64,000 nucleotides of DNA. It comes from Barthelona sp. PCE (Eukaryota; Metamonada: BaSk clade). Below are positions 28,858 through 37,228 of this stretch, one piece after another. The stretch is from the NCBI GenBank assembly GCA_040285745.1, contig JAUFOR010000006.1:434001-498000 (forward strand). Direction: 5' to 3'. Below the pieces are notes generated by a model. It saw only the letters and a list, made by a program, of their open reading frames with translations, had not been told where the DNA came from and made no database searches. How positions within the stretch are numbered: position 1 is the stretch's first letter; every line of letters begins with the position of its first letter. The position numbers and the translations under genes were made by a program.

Positions 28858-31176
28858 ATGAGCGATAACAACACCAACGTTCGTCCTAACCGCCTTGTCG
28901 TAGACGATTGGCCCCAAGCCTCAAACAACGATATTTTCGATCAGTCTATTGCCTTATCTCCTGAAAAGATTGACGCCCTCGGTCTTTTCAAGGGTGCCAC
29001 AGTCAAGATTGTTGGTAAGAGGAAGTCTGAATTCATTGCACAAGTCACTGAAGACGCTGAACTCGATCCCGCTAAAATTCGTATTCCCCGTCACGTCAGA
29101 AAGAACCTCAACGTCAAGTTGAACGATATGGTTACCATCACTGAGAAAGACGCTGAGTTCTTGACCAGAGTTCGTGTTCTTCCTTTTGCTGATTGTCTTG
29201 ACGGTGTCAGCCCCGAGAGCAACCTCTTTGAGTCTCACCTCCGTGGTTACCTGCAGAACTCCTTCCGTCCTTTGACCGAGAACTCTACTTTTATTGTTCG
29301 TGCCAACAACCTTCCTATCGAGTTTAAGGTTGTTGCAACTGAGCCCCCCAAGTTCGGTATCTTCTCTGACCAGACCGAAATCTACTGGGAGGGTGATGCA
29401 ATTGAGCGTGATGAAGAAGATTCAGGTGTTTTCTACGATGATATTGGTGGTTTAACGAAGGAATTGTCTCAGATTAGAGAAATGGTTGAAGTTCCACTTA
29501 AGTACCCCAAGCTCTTTACTGCCATTGGCTGTAAGCCCCCCAAGGGTGTTTTGCTGTTAGGTCCTCCCGGTGTTGGTAAGACTTTGATAGGTAAGGCTGT
29601 CGCTAACGAATGCGATGCTTTCTTCTGTCTCATCAACGGTCCTGAGATTGCTTCCAAGACAATGGGTTCTTCAGAGGCTCGTCTTCGTTCAATTTTCGAA
29701 GAAGCCGAGAAGAACGCGCCCTCAATCATTATGATTGACGAGATTGATTCTGTAGCTCCCAACAGAGATAAGGTTCAAGGTGAAGTTGAGAAACGTATCA
29801 CCGCTCAGCTCCTCACTTTGATGGATGGCTTAAAGAAACGTTCCAATGTTGTTGTCATTGCAGCAACAAACAGACCTAACGCTATCGATCCTGCTCTTCG
29901 TCGTTTCGGTCGTTTCGATCGTGAAATTGAAATTGGTGTCCCCGATGAGACTGGTCGTCTTGAGATCTTGGAGATCCATACACGTAACATGAAGATTGAT
30001 GAAGACGTTGACCTAGTGGCTATTTCAAAGGAAACCCACGGTTTTGTTGGTGCAGATCTTGCTTCGATCACTACAGAGGCTGCCATGCAGTGCGTCCGTG
30101 AGAAGATTAACATTCTTGACTTCGACGCTGATGAAATCGATGCAGAGATTCTCGCTTCACTTGCTGTTAACCAAGATCATTTCAAGTATGCTCTTTCTCA
30201 GGCTAACCCCTCCGCGCTCCGTGAGTCTCACATTGAGATTCCCGACGTTACATGGGAGGATGTTGGTGGTCTTGAGAACACCAAGCGTGAACTCATCGAG
30301 ATGGTCTCGTACCCTCTTGAGTATCCTGATGACTTCGAGGCTTTTGGTATCAACCCTGCACGTGGTGTTCTGTTCTTTGGTCCCCCCGGTTGTGGTAAGA
30401 CCTTGCTTGCAAAGGCTATTGCTAACTCCACACAGGCCAACTTCATCTCTATCAAGGGCCCTGAGCTCCTTTCCATGTGGGTTGGTGAGTCAGAACGTGG
30501 CATGCGTGATCTCTTTGATAGAGCTCGTCGTGCAGCACCTTGTGTTCTTTTCTTCGATGAGCTTGATTCCATCTCTCGTACCCGTGGTTCTACACCTGGT
30601 GACTCTGGCGCTTCAGACCGTCTCCTGAACCAGTTCTTAACTGAGCTCGATGGTATCGGCGGTAAGAAGCAGCTCTTTGTCATTGGAGCTACTAACCGTC
30701 CAGACGTCATCGATCCTGCTCTCCTTCGTCCCGGTCGTCTTGATCAACTCATTTATATTCCCATGCCTGACATTGATAGCCGTGTATCTATCCTTCAGGC
30801 CAACCTTCGTCGTGTTCCCATTGACGAATCTGTTAACCTGAGAGATATCGCTGAGGTTACTGATGGTTACAGTGGTGCAGATCTTACTGAGATCTGTCAG
30901 CGTGCTTCCAAGATGGCTGCACGTGCTCACATTGAAGATAAGATTCGTCAACGCCGTGAGGCAGAGATGAACGGTGAAGAGTACATGGAAGAGGCAGACT
31001 TTAGTCCTTCTGTCAACGTAGAACACTTCAGAATTGCTTTAGAGGAATCCCGTCGTTCTGTCTCTGAGGTTGATCTTCAGCGTTATGAGGCTCTTCGTGA
31101 GAGAATGGCCAATAAGGGTGCTGGTTCTTTTGCCGCCGCTGCTAATGAGAGCGCTGCTCCCAATGATCTGTACTAA
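28858..31176 (+). CDS. CDC48: Cdc48/p97/VCP AAA+ ATPase
   Basis: A 772-residue double-ring AAA+ unfoldase that extracts ubiquitylated proteins from membranes and complexes. The N-domain (about 1-190) begins with NRLVVDDW. D1 has Walker A GPPGVGKT (235-242), DEID near 292 and the arginine-finger segment RRFGRFDRE. D2 has Walker A GPPGCGKT (508-515), DELD near 566 and LLRPGRLD. Both domains retain the residues for ATP hydrolysis. D1 reads TLIGKA where most eukaryotes have TLIARA. The C-terminus ends NDLY, like the DLYG tail of p97 minus the final Gly, keeping the Tyr recognised by PUB/PUL cofactors. Strong GGT/CGT/AAG codon preference suggests high expression. Confidence 0.97.
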   Translation: MSDNNTNVRPNRLVVDDWPQASNNDIFDQSIALSPEKIDALGLFKGATVKIVGKRKSEFIAQVTEDAELDPAKIRIPRHVRKNLNVKLNDMVTITEKDAEFLTRVRVLPFADCLDGVSPESNLFESHLRGYLQNSFRPLTENSTFIVRANNLPIEFKVVATEPPKFGIFSDQTEIYWEGDAIERDEEDSGVFYDDIGGLTKELSQIREMVEVPLKYPKLFTAIGCKPPKGVLLLGPPGVGKTLIGKAVANECDAFFCLINGPEIASKTMGSSEARLRSIFEEAEKNAPSIIMIDEIDSVAPNRDKVQGEVEKRITAQLLTLMDGLKKRSNVVVIAATNRPNAIDPALRRFGRFDREIEIGVPDETGRLEILEIHTRNMKIDEDVDLVAISKETHGFVGADLASITTEAAMQCVREKINILDFDADEIDAEILASLAVNQDHFKYALSQANPSALRESHIEIPDVTWEDVGGLENTKRELIEMVSYPLEYPDDFEAFGINPARGVLFFGPPGCGKTLLAKAIANSTQANFISIKGPELLSMWVGESERGMRDLFDRARRAAPCVLFFDELDSISRTRGSTPGDSGASDRLLNQFLTELDGIGGKKQLFVIGATNRPDVIDPALLRPGRLDQLIYIPMPDIDSRVSILQANLRRVPIDESVNLRDIAEVTDGYSGADLTEICQRASKMAARAHIEDKIRQRREAEMNGEEYMEEADFSPSVNVEHFRIALEESRRSVSEVDLQRYEALRERMANKGAGSFAAAANESAAPNDLY

Positions 31177-31211
31177 TATGAGTAAATAATTCGACCAAAT
31201 TTTTTTTTTTT

Positions 31212-32129
31212 TTATTCGATTATGCTAAGCACCATTGATGCTATCTGAATATATCTATCATCCAAACACGTAAACCCCAAAATGTTCTGTTGAGCACAGC
31301 TTAAACTAGACATATGTATCGGATTCTCTACTGCAACATGATCAATTATCAACTCGTATTCTTCCTCGTTAACAACCTCCAGGCGAAGAACATGTACATG
31401 ATTTCCTCCGAAATGCGCATATCTTTGGGTTGCAAAGCCGATACAGTAGTTATTATCTGCTATTTTTGAACACTCGAAATTACTTTTGTAAATTTTAAAA
31501 CCTTGTGGAGTCCATGTTAAAGCACATAACATGTTTTTGTTGTCTAAAATGGGTATTAGAAACATTGGTTTAAAATAATAACATATATCAGTCACACGGG
31601 TCAAACTATACTCTGCTAAAGAAATCCTATGCTGTACCTCATGTACTTCACAAAAAACTTCTGCACCTGCACTACTCAACAGTAATACTGATTCATTAAG
31701 CCCCACAAATATTCTTTGGTAATCTTTGTTTGTTTCAAAATCAAAAATTTTACGTTTCTGTGTTCCATCCAATTTCATTTGAATGACATAAATATCACAT
31801 AGCGGAATAAAGTACAACATTTCATTGTAAAATGCAACGTCACAATACATTTCCTTGAGAATGACGTGGTTTTCAAGTATGATCTGATCATCAACACAAC
31901 GAAAAGCAAAAAATTCTTTTGAAGATAACAAAACAACCATATCTCCAGAAATACGCAATATTAGGTCTTCAGGCTCATTTGTAAACTGCACCATAACCTG
32001 TGTTCCCAACATGGTCTTCTTTCCTGGATCATAAATCCCCATAACATAACTTTCATCATATTGAAGTACAGCCCATCGTGAACTACTAAAAATACCAATG
32101 TTTATGAACTCTTGGAACAATTCTAACAT
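31212..32129 (-). CDS. Hypothetical beta-rich protein
   Basis: A 305-residue protein of unknown function with alternating beta-strand character (WAVLQYDESYVMGIYD, LILRISGDMVVLLSSKEFFAFRC, VHVLRLEVVNEEEYELIIDHV). It could be a small or partial beta-propeller, but no repeat signature is evident. The ATG is 32129; the frame extends four codons to a TTG. Its 3' end runs into the T-rich tract 31201-31213, 35 bp after the CDC48 stop, so both genes probably share 3' processing sequence. Confidence 0.65.
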   Translation of the reverse strand: MLELFQEFINIGIFSSSRWAVLQYDESYVMGIYDPGKKTMLGTQVMVQFTNEPEDLILRISGDMVVLLSSKEFFAFRCVDDQIILENHVILKEMYCDVAFYNEMLYFIPLCDIYVIQMKLDGTQKRKIFDFETNKDYQRIFVGLNESVLLLSSAGAEVFCEVHEVQHRISLAEYSLTRVTDICYYFKPMFLIPILDNKNMLCALTWTPQGFKIYKSNFECSKIADNNYCIGFATQRYAHFGGNHVHVLRLEVVNEEEYELIIDHVAVENPIHMSSLSCAQQNILGFTCLDDRYIQIASMVLSIIE

Positions 32130-32270
32130 ATACAAAGACAAAAAAGAAACAAAATTAAAAGCATTAGTCTCTTACATTGTGAGTTTTAAATATCACCCAT
32201 AAGGTTAACTGTATATGTTACTATTAATAGACTTTCTTTACTTGTGGTAGAAAAAGACAATCAAAAATTT

Positions 32271-33239
32271 TTATTTCTCGAGAATTCGTTTATGAATCTT
32301 AGAAATCGGATCTTTCTCAACATTTCTCTTTCGCCTAAGACGCCGCAAACTCCTACCTGCACTACCACAGATGAACTGAACACTATTACTATCATTTTGA
32401 TGTGTATGTGTGTCAAAATCAAGCATAGGTGATGAATTTGGTCTATCCTCGGAAAACGTCGTTGAATCAAAAGTAGACGAACTCATAGTTGTTTGAATCT
32501 CACTTTTTGTGTTAAAATCTGTGCTACTATTATTACTGTCCTTCTCAAGTGCATCATTACTGCTCCTAATACGCCTTTTAAACGTCCTTCGTCTTGGGTT
32601 TGCACCCTCTGGAGGTGCCATAACAGCCATTGGTGGATCAATAATCTTCTTCTTCTTTGTATTAGGGCTATTCATAATATTGAAAAAAATCTTTTCATTG
32701 TTAAAAACCTCAAGATGCGGTAATAAATCAAAACCTATCTTATTTGAACCACCATCTTTATCCATTATTGGGTTATTTAATATATTTAAATGTACTAAAT
32801 ACTGTAAATCCTTTAAAAATTCAATTTGCCTAACTGAATCTATACTATTATGACTTAAATCTAAAATTTCAAGCTTTTCAAGATACATCAAATCTGAAAT
32901 GTCATATAAAAGGTTATTATTTAAATGCAATTCAGTTAAATTAGGAAAACAATTGGATAATCCTGTTATATCCATAATATTACAATTATCTAACCATAAA
33001 CGCTCAAGATTACGGAGAGATGAACCAAAATCTCTTACGGAATTTAAAGTAGAATGGCTTAAACGTAAACTTCTTAGTTTAGGGCAAAAATCTCCCAAAT
33101 TTCCCACTGAAATTTCAGTAGTGTCCACCTTGAGCGACAAACGCGTCATCTCGTGAACCATGTTCTCTGAAATCTGCGCCAATGACGCAATTTTCTTTTC
33201 AGACAGAACTGAACTCAAATAATCATCTATAAACTCCAT
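32271..33239 (-). CDS. LRRC56: LRRC56/ODA8 homologue, outer dynein arm assembly factor
   Basis: A 322-residue leucine-rich repeat protein. Residues about 40-180 hold roughly five LRRs: LRSLRLSHSTLNSVRDFG, LERLWLDNCNIMDITGL, LTELHLNNNLLYDISDL, LEILDLSHNSIDSVRQI. The pairing of S.L.S.RD.G.SL..L..LWL..C.I.D..G with D.S.L..LE.LEVLDL is distinctive of LRRC56, the vertebrate counterpart of Chlamydomonas ODA8. That protein matures outer dynein arms and travels with IFT. The C-terminal half is basic, Ser/Thr-rich and probably disordered, with an RRLRRKR patch. The human protein is longer (542). Presence of this gene implies motile flagella with outer dynein arms. Confidence 0.78.
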   Translation of the reverse strand: MEFIDDYLSSVLSEKKIASLAQISENMVHEMTRLSLKVDTTEISVGNLGDFCPKLRSLRLSHSTLNSVRDFGSSLRNLERLWLDNCNIMDITGLSNCFPNLTELHLNNNLLYDISDLMYLEKLEILDLSHNSIDSVRQIEFLKDLQYLVHLNILNNPIMDKDGGSNKIGFDLLPHLEVFNNEKIFFNIMNSPNTKKKKIIDPPMAVMAPPEGANPRRRTFKRRIRSSNDALEKDSNNSSTDFNTKSEIQTTMSSSTFDSTTFSEDRPNSSPMLDFDTHTHQNDSNSVQFICGSAGRSLRRLRRKRNVEKDPISKIHKRILEK

Positions 33240-33330
33240 TGGCTAGGATCAAATTCGCATCACTGTCACAAATACAAACAAAATAGTTGTTGTAACTATC
33301 GAAAAGGCATAAAAACCAAAAACAAAAATT

Positions 33331-34272
33331 TTACTCCTCTTTTATCTCAACCATTGTTTCTACTTCTTCCTGTGGTTCCATATCTACAAAATACCCAGAA
33401 TCATTCCAGAAACATGAACGCATTTGTATTGTAATATCACCCACTGTTATACTGTCATGAGAAATTGAAACTGCATCGAAATCAAAGTCTTCAAAGAGCA
33501 CCTCGATGATATTCTCGCTGGGTAATGGTTCCTTTGGCATTTCATCTCTCATCAATAACTCACATTGAGCTAATCTAAACATCCCTCCTCTACAAAAATT
33601 ACAAACTAACTCATAACGTTTTTCCAAAGTATCAAAAAACAAAATGCTTGTTAAAAACCTTTCTTCCAATGACAAGAAAGGTGATCCTTGCAGAACTAAA
33701 TGTGGTGCTAATGCGAATTCGTTTGTTAGGTTAAACATACCGTGCATGCTGTAGAACACTGTATTCACACCTGGTGATATAAAGTGCCCGTTGAATGTAT
33801 GGATTAGAACCTCTAAAATTCGGTAACCGTGAACGCCAAGTTGAGGTGATGCCTTTCGTGATGTTAATCTATTTGAGCATGTACTTCCCCAGTGTGTGCC
33901 CTCCTTTATGCGCATGGAAGTCAGGAGTACCATGGCCCCTGCATAACCAGGAGCAGTAGATTCAATAAAGAGCTTTCCAGTATGATATAATGAAGCTACA
34001 AGGTCAGAATTCTCATGATATCCTGTCTGGTTGTTACCCCATACCTGTCTGGCCATAACGTTTGGGTTTTGAATCGTTAAATGATGACTAGGGATGTAAA
34101 TCTGAAAAATAGTTTCGCTTGGTGGACGAAACATTGATATGGGAAACCCTGGTGAGTATACTGATGATACGCTGTGGTTTCCAGGGTTAAATTTATACTT
34201 CTGCAAAGTATTTATCCATTGAAAGTATGGCAATGCCTCGAGATCTGATCTTACATTCTTGTCCTTTACCAT
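33331..34272 (-). CDS. RXT3: Rxt3-like subunit of a histone deacetylase complex
   Basis: A 313-residue protein whose core resembles the Rxt3 domain: a lead-in strand IFQIYIPSHHLTIQNPNVMARQVWG (about 55-79), HENSDLVASLYHTG (86-99) and a downstream GVHGYRILEVL stretch. The NP.V..R..WG plus ..DSD.VA...H.G pattern is the recognisable part. In yeast Rxt3 belongs to the large Rpd3L deacetylase complex; animal and plant relatives exist. The C-terminus is acidic. The start ATG at 34272 directly follows CCTTCAC, an initiator-like sequence with almost no leader. It is divergent from the next gene with 114 bp between the starts. Confidence 0.68.
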   Translation of the reverse strand: MVKDKNVRSDLEALPYFQWINTLQKYKFNPGNHSVSSVYSPGFPISMFRPPSETIFQIYIPSHHLTIQNPNVMARQVWGNNQTGYHENSDLVASLYHTGKLFIESTAPGYAGAMVLLTSMRIKEGTHWGSTCSNRLTSRKASPQLGVHGYRILEVLIHTFNGHFISPGVNTVFYSMHGMFNLTNEFALAPHLVLQGSPFLSLEERFLTSILFFDTLEKRYELVCNFCRGGMFRLAQCELLMRDEMPKEPLPSENIIEVLFEDFDFDAVSISHDSITVGDITIQMRSCFWNDSGYFVDMEPQEEVETMVEIKEE

Positions 34273-34386
34273 GTGAAGGAAAATGGAGCGATGAACCGTA
34301 TCGACAATGTGAAAAGGGAAGAGAACGCGTTATCGTTTTTTTGACCATTCTTGTTTTTTTATTCATCCTGAGTAGCTTTTTCTTGG

Positions 34387-35364
34387 ATGAGCGGGCTTGA
34401 TACAGCACTGAGAACGATAATTTCAGAGATACTATTAGCAAACGATGCTAGTGGGATTGAGAGTGGTGCAATGTCCATATTAATAGATTTTGTACACAAG
34501 TACATAAAGAAACTCTGTGATAAAATCGTAGTGTGCAGGCAGTCAGATACATGGGAAAATCTCAAAGTAGATCAACGTATGATGATACTTTTTGAGAAGG
34601 AGTTAATGAACATTCCGAGACTTTTACAACATGCAACAATGTACTCAATGAACAAGCTACCAACGACGCTTGATAGTGAATTCTTTACCAGTGCTTCACT
34701 TAGTTTTGCACCAAATTTCGATATATCCACAATATTCAAAACTGATGAACCTATAGACGATGAGTCTGCCCGTGACACAACCACAGAAGCAGAAGAAGAA
34801 GAAGAAGAAGAAGAAGAAGAACCTTTAGGTATGGAACCAGTGATAACACCGATAGAGATTGCTTTGGAGTTACCAAAGATTGACATTGATGATGAAAGTA
34901 GTCTTCTCACAGATATTAGTGCCCAACAATCGTTAAGCGGACCTGAATCTCTTTCTAAACCAATGCCACAACTCCCACTCTCAAACACACCTCATTTATT
35001 ATCAAAAAATTTGGTTGATGAAACAATGACTTTTGAAACGCCGGATATTAATGCAGCTGACATTGAAGACAGTTTATTAAAGTTGAATGATGGTGAAGCC
35101 AATGAAAAAAATGAAAAAAATGGTATGATTGAGATAGAGGATATTCCAACATTGGAAAGTTCTGTAACTACTAAGATGGAAGCTGTTGTTGAGGATGAGA
35201 TAAAAGAAGAGGTAAAAGAAGTTCGGTTTGAGGAAAAATATTTGTTCATGTACATCCCTCCAAAGAAGAATCCTGAACTTTCAACTGAAGCAGTGTTTAA
35301 TAGTAGCAAGAACCAAATCGTTACTGTTTTTGATTCTCTAATTAAAGAAAATAGTACAAAATAA
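34387..35364 (+). CDS. Acidic protein with possible N-terminal histone fold
   Basis: A 325-residue protein. Residues 1-95 are helical (LDTALRTIISEILLAND, ESGAMSILIDFVHKYIKKLCDKI, KVDQRMMILFEKELM) and could form the bromodomain-associated histone fold of TAF3, TAF8 or SPT7-type transcription factors; this is tentative. The rest is acidic and disordered, with a run of ten GAA codons (34792-34821) making a poly-Glu tract. A conserved-looking VRFEEKYLFMYIPPKKNP segment lies near residue 280. If the fold is right, the protein would join TFIID- or SAGA-like complexes. Trinucleotide runs like this can vary in length between isolates. Confidence 0.6.
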   Translation: MSGLDTALRTIISEILLANDASGIESGAMSILIDFVHKYIKKLCDKIVVCRQSDTWENLKVDQRMMILFEKELMNIPRLLQHATMYSMNKLPTTLDSEFFTSASLSFAPNFDISTIFKTDEPIDDESARDTTTEAEEEEEEEEEEPLGMEPVITPIEIALELPKIDIDDESSLLTDISAQQSLSGPESLSKPMPQLPLSNTPHLLSKNLVDETMTFETPDINAADIEDSLLKLNDGEANEKNEKNGMIEIEDIPTLESSVTTKMEAVVEDEIKEEVKEVRFEEKYLFMYIPPKKNPELSTEAVFNSSKNQIVTVFDSLIKENSTK

Positions 35365-35901
35365 AAAAAGCAGTTCTCTTTAATTGTGAAGAAGTTTTTG
35401 AAGTGCAATAAAAAGGTAAGAAATTCATTCTTCGGATATACATCCTGTTTCGTGGATTTAACATAAAAGTTGTTCTTTGACTACACCACAATAAAGTGTT
35501 ATTCTCTAAAAATATACCTTAAAAACTTAAGTAAAAAAGTATTAGTGGAGTATGCTTTATGTTATTTTACTATCTATAATTCTATTGCTAAACTTACATC
35601 TAGCTGATTTTTGCACGCTACCTGCAATTTTTGATTGCACTAAAATATTTTTTCTCAGCGTATAAACAAAATATAAATATTCTGCATGTTTGATTGTGAG
35701 TATTTTTGTGTTAAAACAATGATTTTTGGATGTTTAAATGTGTGAAGGCTTGTGATAATAAAGATTACAAAATTTTCTCTTTTTACTACAACTAGAAGTT
35801 TTAAAACTTTCTGCATTTAGCTGCTGAAAGTTATAACCACATCATGTCTTCATTCATGCTATTTTTTGAACAAGAAAGAACTTAAGACTCACTGTCTTAA
35901 A
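35365..35901. other. Unusually long gap between convergent genes
   Basis: 537 bp, far longer than the other convergent gaps in this window (0-124 bp). No credible open frame is seen; there is no ATG on the plus strand before 35551. It contains GTATGC at 35550 and ACTTACATCTAG ending at 35603, a near copy of the kinesin intron's 3' end. A small perfect hairpin follows at 35623-35639. It might hide a noncoding transcript; see findings. Confidence 0.4.
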
Positions 35902-36252
35902 TTAATCAAAGGTTAAGTGACTGTAACACTTATGTAAGGCATTATAAATTAACAATACAGCAGTAGAGATACCAAAGAAACATACTGTGAAGGGATCAAA
36001 CATCGATTGTCGACTTATAAATGATGCATCAACTGCAATAGCATCATCGCAATAATTTTGAAAACAATACTCATCATTACAATTTCGAGTCGCATTAAGC
36101 AAAGAGACGGGAAATGTGTAGTCTTGTGAGTCGCATTGGCACACGCATAGGGATAGAGGAAGTGAAGGATCAGGAGCAGCATGTGTTGCGAATATATAAC
36201 TTGCTGTGGATATTGCAATGAGCATGATGGCGATAACCACAAATTTTAGCAT
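35902..36252 (-). CDS. Small Cys-rich membrane protein
   Basis: A 116-residue protein with an N-terminal signal peptide or anchor (LKFVVIAIMLIAISTASYIFA), a short ectodomain with six closely spaced cysteines (CVCQCDSQ, NCNDEYCFQNYC) and one NAT glycosylation site. A C-terminal membrane helix (FTVCFFGISTAVLLIYNA) ends in a short tail. The topology suggests a small type I or double-spanning surface or secretory-pathway protein with two or three disulphides. I recognise no family. The ATG at 36252 gives a textbook signal sequence, which supports it being real despite its size. Confidence 0.6.
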   Translation of the reverse strand: MLKFVVIAIMLIAISTASYIFATHAAPDPSLPLSLCVCQCDSQDYTFPVSLLNATRNCNDEYCFQNYCDDAIAVDASFISRQSMFDPFTVCFFGISTAVLLIYNALHKCYSHLTFD

Positions 36253-36506
36253 TTTTTATGGACAAGAAGATGAAATAGTGGAAAAACAAAGACCAATGCA
36301 CTAAAAATTTGTGCTTTAAAGGCAAAAAAATGTGAAACACATCTTTATTCTGCATGATGAATATTTCAGTAACATACGTGGTGTATCTATTGAATTTAAC
36401 ATGGATGAGCATAAGCATTACAGCAATGCGCAGACACTTGAGCTTAGCATTTACTTTTTCATCCTTTTCATAGTTTTTGGTGATTTCACCTTGTTCATAG
36501 AGATAC

Positions 36507-37181
36507 ATGCCACCAAAGCCAAACCCATTTTCTGTCAAGCCTCGCTTTTCTTTCAAGGCCAACAAGCCATTGTTTAAGACTTCTGCTCAAAAAGCTGCAC
36601 AAGCACGTGTCGCTCCCAAACCTAAGTCAAACAAGCCTTCACTCACTCAGGTTACAATCAACAGTGGAGAAGAGAACGAAAACGTTGTTTATGCTGAGCA
36701 CGGTAAGCTTTATCGTTTCCATGAAGAATCAAACTCATGGAGAGAGAGGGCCCAGGGTGTCATTAAGATCCTTCAGCACAAAACTACCCAAAAGTTTAGG
36801 GTCATTATGCGTCGTGATCAGATCTACAAGGTCGGTTTAAACCATGCTCTCATTGCTGGTATGACCATCCGATTCAAGCCTAATAGCGACAAGATCCTGC
36901 TTTGGGCTTGTAAGGATCATTCCGACGAATCAGAAGGCGTTCCTACTCGTGTTTGTCTTCGTTTAAAGGAAGAGACTGCTGCAGCAAACTTTAAGCGCAT
37001 TTTCGAAAACGCTTGTTCTGAGAACCCCACAGCTGTTGCTACAATCAATCCTGAAGAGGTTGCTAAGTTCCAAGTTGTTGAAAACCCTGAAGAGAACCCT
37101 AAGGAGGAGACAGCCTCAGCCGCTGAGCCCACTCCCACCGAGGCCCCTGCTGCTGAGACCCCAGTTAAGACAGAAGAATAA
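36507..37181 (+). CDS. RANBP1: Ran-binding protein 1 (RanBD protein)
   Basis: A 224-residue protein with a single Ran-binding domain (about 55-175). It shows the classical E.GKLYRF..ES..W.ERAQG sequence (WRERAQG at 78-84), VIKILQHK, FRVIMRRDQIYKVGLNH and the WACKDH segment. RanBP1 binds Ran-GTP released from exportin complexes and promotes GTP hydrolysis in the cytosol. The N-terminal 45 residues are basic, Lys/Pro/Ala-rich; the C-terminal tail is Glu/Pro/Ala-rich and disordered. Some FG-nucleoporins also carry RanBDs, but this protein lacks FG repeats. Codon use suggests good expression. Confidence 0.92.
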   Translation: MPPKPNPFSVKPRFSFKANKPLFKTSAQKAAQARVAPKPKSNKPSLTQVTINSGEENENVVYAEHGKLYRFHEESNSWRERAQGVIKILQHKTTQKFRVIMRRDQIYKVGLNHALIAGMTIRFKPNSDKILLWACKDHSDESEGVPTRVCLRLKEETAAANFKRIFENACSENPTAVATINPEEVAKFQVVENPEENPKEETASAAEPTPTEAPAAETPVKTEE

Positions 37182-37228
37182 ATCAAGAATTTTAAGTGCG
37201 TTTTCATTTTATTACCTTTTCAGTATGG

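Noticed and set aside
30044-30628. 194-codon plus-strand frame inside CDC48
   Set aside because: Alternate frame of a strongly codon-biased gene; Leu/Ser/Val-rich low-complexity product with no family features.
34792-34821. Run of ten GAA codons as a mobile or regulatory repeat
   Set aside because: It is in frame and encodes a poly-Glu tract within an acidic region; an ordinary coding microsatellite.
35620-35640. Sm-site-like AATTTTTGA flanked by a stem, suggesting an snRNA
   Set aside because: None of the conserved U1, U2, U4, U5 or U6 core sequences is nearby, and such T-runs are common in AT-rich DNA; kept only as part of the gap finding.
36332-36577. 81-codon plus-strand frame overlapping the RanBP1 start
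   Set aside because: It runs into RanBP1 in another frame, is Phe/Ile-rich and lacks any supporting motif.
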